From an uncultured Desulfobacterales bacterium (GTDB lineage: Bacteria; Desulfobacterota; Desulfobacteria; Desulfobacterales; JAFDCJ01), in contig CALZJV010000248.1 of assembly GCA_945787595.1 (NCBI GenBank), positions 1 to 8,665 on the forward strand: DNA of 8,665 nt, written 5' to 3'. Under the pieces are notes generated by a model that saw only the letters and a program-made list of their open reading frames with translations, had not been told where the DNA came from and searched no databases. Both the position numbers and the translations under genes were made by a program. This document shows positions 5,916 through 8,665 of the stretch, in pieces (the first letter of the stretch is position 1; each line of letters begins with the position of its first letter).

Positions 5916-6604
5916 GACGGTTTTAAGGCGCCGCCCACAATCGCCACACCGGCTCCGGCGCCGATCCTTGTGGCGCCGGCAGCAAACATTGCAGCAGCAG
6001 TCTCAAAATCTTTAATCCCGCCACTGGCCTTTACTCCCATCCGAGGACCGACTGCTTTGCGCATCAGGATTACATCCTCTACGGTAGCCCCGCCCGTGGA
6101 GAAACCGGTACTGGTTTTAACAAAATCGGCCCCCGCATTTTGGGCAATTTCGCAGGCTTTAGTTTTTTCATTATTGGTCAACAGGCAGGTTTCGATAATC
6201 ACTTTTAAGACAACCGGACTATTGGCTTCGCGTCGCACAGCCTGGATGTCTTGTTCTACCGCTTTAAGATCACCGGATTTCATTGCACCAATATTGAGTA
6301 CCATATCCAGTTCTTGTGCACCATCTTCAACAGCCCGACGGGCTTCAAAAGCTTTGGCCGGAAAGCACATTGCACCCAACGGGAAGCCGATCACGGAGCA
6401 TACCGCAATGTTTGTCCCTTTGAGCATTTCTGCCACATAGCCAACCCAGCCGGAATTGACACACGCGGCTTTAAATCCATGTAAAATAGCCTCCTCACAC
6501 AGTTTGTCCAGGGCGGCACGATTTGCTTCCGGTTTAAGCAGTGTATGATCGATATATTGGGCCATTTCTGCGCCTGTCATTTTAGAAGCATTGTTGGGAT
6601 CCAT
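5912..6604 (-). CDS. deoC: Deoxyribose-phosphate aldolase (DeoC family)
   Basis: Class I aldolase family that splits 2-deoxy-D-ribose 5-phosphate into acetaldehyde and glyceraldehyde 3-phosphate in the cytoplasm. The 230-residue length fits the short bacterial type (about 220-230). Visible landmarks are IDHTLLKP (18-25), SVIGFPLGA (70-78), ELDMVLNIG (98-106) with D100 matching E. coli Asp102, VLKVIIET (132-139) with K134 matching the Schiff-base Lys167, and ADFVKTSTGF (159-168) with K163 matching Lys201. KASGGIKD follows at 192-199. One oddity: the phosphate-site turn reads RIGAGAGV (213-220), while E. coli has RFGASSLL, so both serines (238 and 239) are replaced by Gly and Ala. The usual CVNP motif is also CVNS here. 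The start has AAGGA eight bases upstream. The gene begins one base after the stop codon of a kinase-like stub, suggesting translational coupling. Confidence 0.92.
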   Translation of the reverse strand: MDPNNASKMTGAEMAQYIDHTLLKPEANRAALDKLCEEAILHGFKAACVNSGWVGYVAEMLKGTNIAVCSVIGFPLGAMCFPAKAFEARRAVEDGAQELDMVLNIGAMKSGDLKAVEQDIQAVRREANSPVVLKVIIETCLLTNNEKTKACEIAQNAGADFVKTSTGFSTGGATVEDVILMRKAVGPRMGVKASGGIKDFETAAAMFAAGATRIGAGAGVAIVGGALKPS

Positions 6605-6605
6605 A

Positions 6606-6665
6606 TCATTTCCTTATCAAATCCAAATTACAAGCACCGACAACACATATCTTCGGTTTTTCCAT
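6606..6665 (-). pseudogene. N-terminal remnant of a PfkB/ribokinase-type sugar kinase (19 codons), or a leader peptide
   Basis: A minus-strand ORF from the ATG at 6665 encodes MEKPKICVVGACNLDLIRK and then TGA (6608-6606). The stretch ICVVGACNLDLI matches the first beta strand of PfkB-family kinases (compare the family pattern VVGSxNxDLV), which normally continue for about 300 residues. An excellent AGGAGG (6678-6673) lies seven bases upstream. The TGA is one base from the deoC ATG. I infer that an internal deletion joined the kinase start to its very end, or to sequence just before deoC. The ribosome entry site and the stop-start coupling to deoC survive. A purpose-made leader peptide is the alternative. 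Ribokinase next to deoC is a familiar pairing in pentose catabolism. Confidence 0.65.
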
Positions 6666-6672
6666 GAGTTAC

Positions 6673-6678
6673 CCTCCT
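6673..6678 (-). promoter_or_regulatory. Consensus Shine-Dalgarno site feeding the kinase stub and deoC
   Basis: AGGAGG, seven bases before the stub's ATG, is the best ribosome-binding site in the window. It now drives only 19 codons that end at deoC, so it probably raises deoC translation by coupling. Confidence 0.6.
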
Positions 6679-6765
6679 GAATGCTTGGCTTTGTTATTTT
6701 TAATTCCACCACTTCTGGCAAATTGCATGGGGGATGTCAAGGTAAAGAGTTAGGAGTGTATCCAT

Positions 6766-6774
6766 AGTATATCA
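6766..6774 (-). promoter_or_regulatory. Extended -10 promoter for the deoC-transporter operon
   Basis: On the minus strand TGATATACT contains the extended -10 form TG-N-TATACT, five of six to TATAAT. No good -35 lies at the standard distance, which extended -10 promoters can lack. Transcription would start near 6759, giving a leader of about 95 nt to the kinase stub. Its upstream edge overlaps the palindrome at 6771-6786. Confidence 0.45.
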
Positions 6775-6786
6775 ACAATTGTCGAT
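6771..6786. promoter_or_regulatory. Candidate operator: near-perfect 16-bp palindrome
   Basis: ATCAACAATTGTCGAT is symmetrical at all but one base pair (ATC-R-ACAATTGT-Y-GAT). It overlaps the leftward extended -10 (6766-6774) and ends 8 bp before the rightward -35 (6794-6799). A bound dimer could therefore control both transcripts. The regulator is not encoded in this window, and I cannot assign a repressor family. Confidence 0.5.
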
Positions 6787-6793
6787 GTGGCTA

Positions 6794-6822
6794 TTGACAT
6801 AAAGTTATTACTTTTCTATTAC
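6794..6822 (+). promoter_or_regulatory. Sigma-70-like promoter for the D-aminoacylase gene
   Basis: A perfect TTGACA (6794-6799) is followed after 17 bases by TATTAC (6817-6822), four of six to consensus. A start near 6829 would leave a long 5' leader of about 150 nt before the ATG at 6981. Only weaker matches exist nearer to the gene. Confidence 0.5.
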
Positions 6823-6912
6823 CCTGCGAATGGAATCTACATCTAAACCTAATTCGAGCAATATGCCAAGGAAATTTTTCACGTCATCGTCAACGGCAAA
6901 TTGGTTATTCAT
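6808..6912 (-). CDS. Possible 34-residue small protein or gene remnant
   Basis: An ATG at 6912 opens a 34-codon minus-strand ORF ending in TAA (6810-6808). The product begins MNNQFAVDDDVKNFLGILLE and ends LDVDSIRRVIEK. It is acidic at first, then amphipathic with leucine and isoleucine spaced as in two short helices, which looks more protein-like than the opposite strand. No Shine-Dalgarno sequence is visible, and a GTG four codons upstream follows directly on a stop. It overlaps the putative deacylase promoter, so either that promoter or this ORF may be false. I do not recognise the family. It could be the tail of a lost gene. Confidence 0.25.
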   Translation of the reverse strand: MNNQFAVDDDVKNFLGILLELGLDVDSIRRVIEK

Positions 6913-6980
6913 GAAGCGACCCACTCAGGGGCACGGCCGGGGCGGATATTAAAGATAGACTGAGGTGAAAGGAGAAATAG

Positions 6981-8591
6981 ATGACGAATAAACTGGATCT
7001 GCTGATAACAAACGGCCGCATACTGGATGGCACGGGTAAGCCGGGCTATGATGCCGACATCGGTATTGTCGACGGGGAAATCGCCGTCATGAACCGTGAT
7101 CTCGGCAAAACTCATGCAGAGCGAATAATTGATGCCGGGGGTATGGTTGTTAGCCCGGGTTTTATTGATACCCACAGTCACGATGATGCCTACCTTTTGA
7201 TCAATCCCCAATGCGAAGACAAGGTCAGGCAGGGAGTCACCACTGATGTCATCGGCAACTGCGGGTTTTCATTGGCGCCTTTGTCGGACGAGCACCGCGA
7301 TGACTTGCGCAAAGCATCGGCAATTATGGGAGGGAGTCATCTTCCGGATAATTTTTGGAATCTATCATCCTTTGAAGAATTTCTCACGCAGCTGGACAAC
7401 ACCCGGCCGGGGATAAATGTGGTGCCACTGGTCGGCCATGGTACCGTTCGAATCGCCGTCCTCGGTTTTCAAAACCGGGCTCCTACGGAATCCGAATTGG
7501 ATGAAATGAAGCGCTTGACGGCGGATGCCATGCAGGCGGGCGCCTTCGGCCTCTCCAGTGGTTTGATTTACGTACCGGCCAATTATGCCGACACTGAGGA
7601 AATCATTGAGCTGGCCAGAGTTGCCGGTCAATTTAAGGGAATTTATACCACGCACATGAGAAGTGAAGGTGACCGGGAAATGGAAGCGATCAAAGAAACT
7701 TTCAGGATCGCGTCCGAGGCCCGCATCGCCGCACATATATCCCACCACAAGATCGCCGGGCAGAACAATTGGGGCAAGAGCACAGACACACTAAAATTAT
7801 TTGCCCAGGCGCGCGCCAACGGACTGCTTGTCACCTGCGATCAATATCCATACCAGGCCGGCAGCACAATCCTGGCAGCAGCCTTACCGCCCCACATTCA
7901 GGCTCAGGGACCCGACGTATTTGCAAAAAAATTAAGGGAACCCGAAGTTCGACGAGCGATCGTCGATGAAATTGAGAGCGGCAGCGATGCCCGATGGGAA
8001 AATCTTATCAAAGGCGCTGGTTTTGAAAATATCATCATCAGCGTCTCGCCGCACCACGAGGAATACATCGGCAAATCCATTGCCCAAATCGCAAAAATGG
8101 AGACCAAAAATCCCTACGATGTTTTCTTTGATCTGTTGATTGAAGAACAGATGGAAATCGCCATGGTTATTTTCATGATGGATGAGAAGGACATCATCAG
8201 AATCATGAAAGATCCCCTCACCATGATCGGTACGGACGGCGTTCCCGGCTTCGGCTCCAGCAAGGTTCATCCCCGGATGATTGGCACTTTTCCCAGAATC
8301 TTGGGCCGTTATGTAAGGCAGCAGGGAGTGATCAGCCTGGAGGAGGCGATTCGAAAGATGACATCTCTGCCGGCCCAGACATTTGGTCTTTACAAAAAAG
8401 GAATTTTACGGGAAAAACATGATGCCGATGTCGTTATTTTCGATCCGGAAACGGTAATCGACCATTCTACATTTGATGATCCGAAGCAGCCTCCCACGGG
8501 AATTCACTGGGTCATTGTGAACGGTGAACTCGCGGTGGAAAACGGCGAAGTGGTCGGGGCAACCTCGGGCCAGGTACTTCGCAGAGGATAG
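6981..8591 (+). CDS. N-acyl-D-amino-acid deacylase (D-aminoacylase), amidohydrolase superfamily
   Basis: Zinc enzyme expected to hydrolyse N-acyl-D-amino acids to a carboxylate and the free D-amino acid in the cytoplasm; no signal peptide is seen. The 536-residue product has the small beta-sandwich N-terminus (about 1-58), the metal motif GFIDTHSHDD (60-69; H65 and H67), the cysteine ligand in IGNCGF (C94), YTTHMRSEGD (222-231; H225) and HISHHK (252-257; H255), matching the Cys96, His220 and His250 ligands of the Alcaligenes enzyme. The catalytic aspartate is expected in GTDGVPGFG (D419). The C-terminal sandwich includes HDADVVIFDPETV (480-492). The family usually has 480-540 residues. The start is fixed by AAGGAG (6969-6974) six bases upstream. 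It is divergent from the peptide transporter operon, which suggests salvage of D-residue or acylated peptides. Related dihydroorotase-like or N-acyl-D-glutamate deacylases cannot be told apart from sequence alone. Confidence 0.92.
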   Translation: MTNKLDLLITNGRILDGTGKPGYDADIGIVDGEIAVMNRDLGKTHAERIIDAGGMVVSPGFIDTHSHDDAYLLINPQCEDKVRQGVTTDVIGNCGFSLAPLSDEHRDDLRKASAIMGGSHLPDNFWNLSSFEEFLTQLDNTRPGINVVPLVGHGTVRIAVLGFQNRAPTESELDEMKRLTADAMQAGAFGLSSGLIYVPANYADTEEIIELARVAGQFKGIYTTHMRSEGDREMEAIKETFRIASEARIAAHISHHKIAGQNNWGKSTDTLKLFAQARANGLLVTCDQYPYQAGSTILAAALPPHIQAQGPDVFAKKLREPEVRRAIVDEIESGSDARWENLIKGAGFENIIISVSPHHEEYIGKSIAQIAKMETKNPYDVFFDLLIEEQMEIAMVIFMMDEKDIIRIMKDPLTMIGTDGVPGFGSSKVHPRMIGTFPRILGRYVRQQGVISLEEAIRKMTSLPAQTFGLYKKGILREKHDADVVIFDPETVIDHSTFDDPKQPPTGIHWVIVNGELAVENGEVVGATSGQVLRRG

Positions 8592-8602
8592 TTAATCACT
8601 GG

Positions 8603-8658
8603 GTTGAGCGGTTTGGGGCTACGCCCTTCGGGCTTCGACCCCACACGCAGGGTTCAAC
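8603..8658 (+). terminator. Hairpin downstream of the D-aminoacylase gene, terminator-like
   Basis: Beginning 12 bases after the stop codon, GTTGAGC (8603-8609) pairs with GTTCAAC (8652-8658) with one G-U pair. GGGG (8615-8618) pairs with CCCC (8639-8642), and GCCC (8623-8626) pairs with GGGC (8630-8633) around TTC. The nested stem is GC-rich and well placed for a transcript end, but no U-run is visible before the window ends at 8665, so Rho-independent action is unproven. Confidence 0.5.
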
Positions 8659-8665
8659 GTTCCGG

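Larger units (their letters stand above)
6605..6980. other. Divergent control region between deoC and the D-aminoacylase gene
   Basis: This 376-bp region holds the kinase stub that precedes deoC, an extended -10 promoter reading left, a near-perfect 16-bp palindrome, a sigma-70-like promoter reading right, and a possible 34-codon ORF on the minus strand. The rest (about 6680-6765 and 6913-6965) shows nothing I can name. It is the only promoter-like region in the window with matched signals in both directions. Confidence 0.65.

Noticed and set aside
5874..6440. 188-codon plus-strand ORF
   Set aside because: It is fully antisense to deoC, with an Ala/Pro/Ser-rich sequence typical of reversed coding DNA and no Shine-Dalgarno support.
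6735..6740. Perfect minus-strand TTGACA as a -35 for the deoC operon
   Set aside because: The sequence 17 bp downstream is CAGAAG, with no acceptable -10 at 16-19 bp spacing.
6830..6955. 41-codon plus-strand ORF in the divergent region
   Set aside because: Ser/Thr/Pro-rich low-quality peptide without a ribosome-binding site; the opposite strand reads more like protein.

Overview
The window looks like a chromosomal stretch from a Gram-negative, non-enteric bacterium of moderate GC content. The protein style, together with AT-rich spacers full of short period-7 repeats, reminds me of Desulfobacterota (sulfate-reducer-like deltaproteobacteria). That is an impression; there is no rRNA or marker gene here to prove it.

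Layout. On the minus strand, read from right to left, are: a 19-codon remnant of a PfkB/ribokinase-type sugar kinase (6606-6665), a DeoC-type deoxyribose-phosphate aldolase (5912-6604), a family-5 peptide-binding protein with a signal peptide (4036-5775), two peptide ABC permeases DppB (2343-3374) and DppC (1168-2073), and the first 257 residues of a DppD-type ATPase that runs off the left edge. Divergently on the plus strand is an N-acyl-D-amino-acid deacylase (6981-8591), followed by a hairpin at the right edge. The divergent control region (6605-6980) holds an extended -10 promoter for the minus-strand genes, a sigma-70-like promoter for the deacylase, and between them a 16-bp near-perfect palindrome (6771-6786) that looks like a shared operator.

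How the genes may work together. The binding protein, permeases and ATPase would import short peptides or similar compounds. The deacylase would release free D-amino acids from N-acylated forms in the cytoplasm. DeoC-type aldolases split 2-deoxyribose 5-phosphate into acetaldehyde and glyceraldehyde 3-phosphate. This DeoC keeps its catalytic Asp and Lys residues but has Gly-Ala where the E. coli enzyme has two phosphate-site serines, and the kinase gene normally expected upstream is reduced to a stub. The shared control region suggests one regulon, whose true substrate is not obvious.

The most unusual structure is in the spacers of the transporter operon (394, 269 and 661 bp). They carry several unrelated sequence families that nearly all have a 7-bp period (ATTGAAG, GGAAT/GGGAAG, GGGTATT, TTTCAGG/TGTCAGG types), often as inverted pairs that could form hairpins. 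Two arrays begin exactly at the stop codons of dppB and dppC. These are the features I would look at first.
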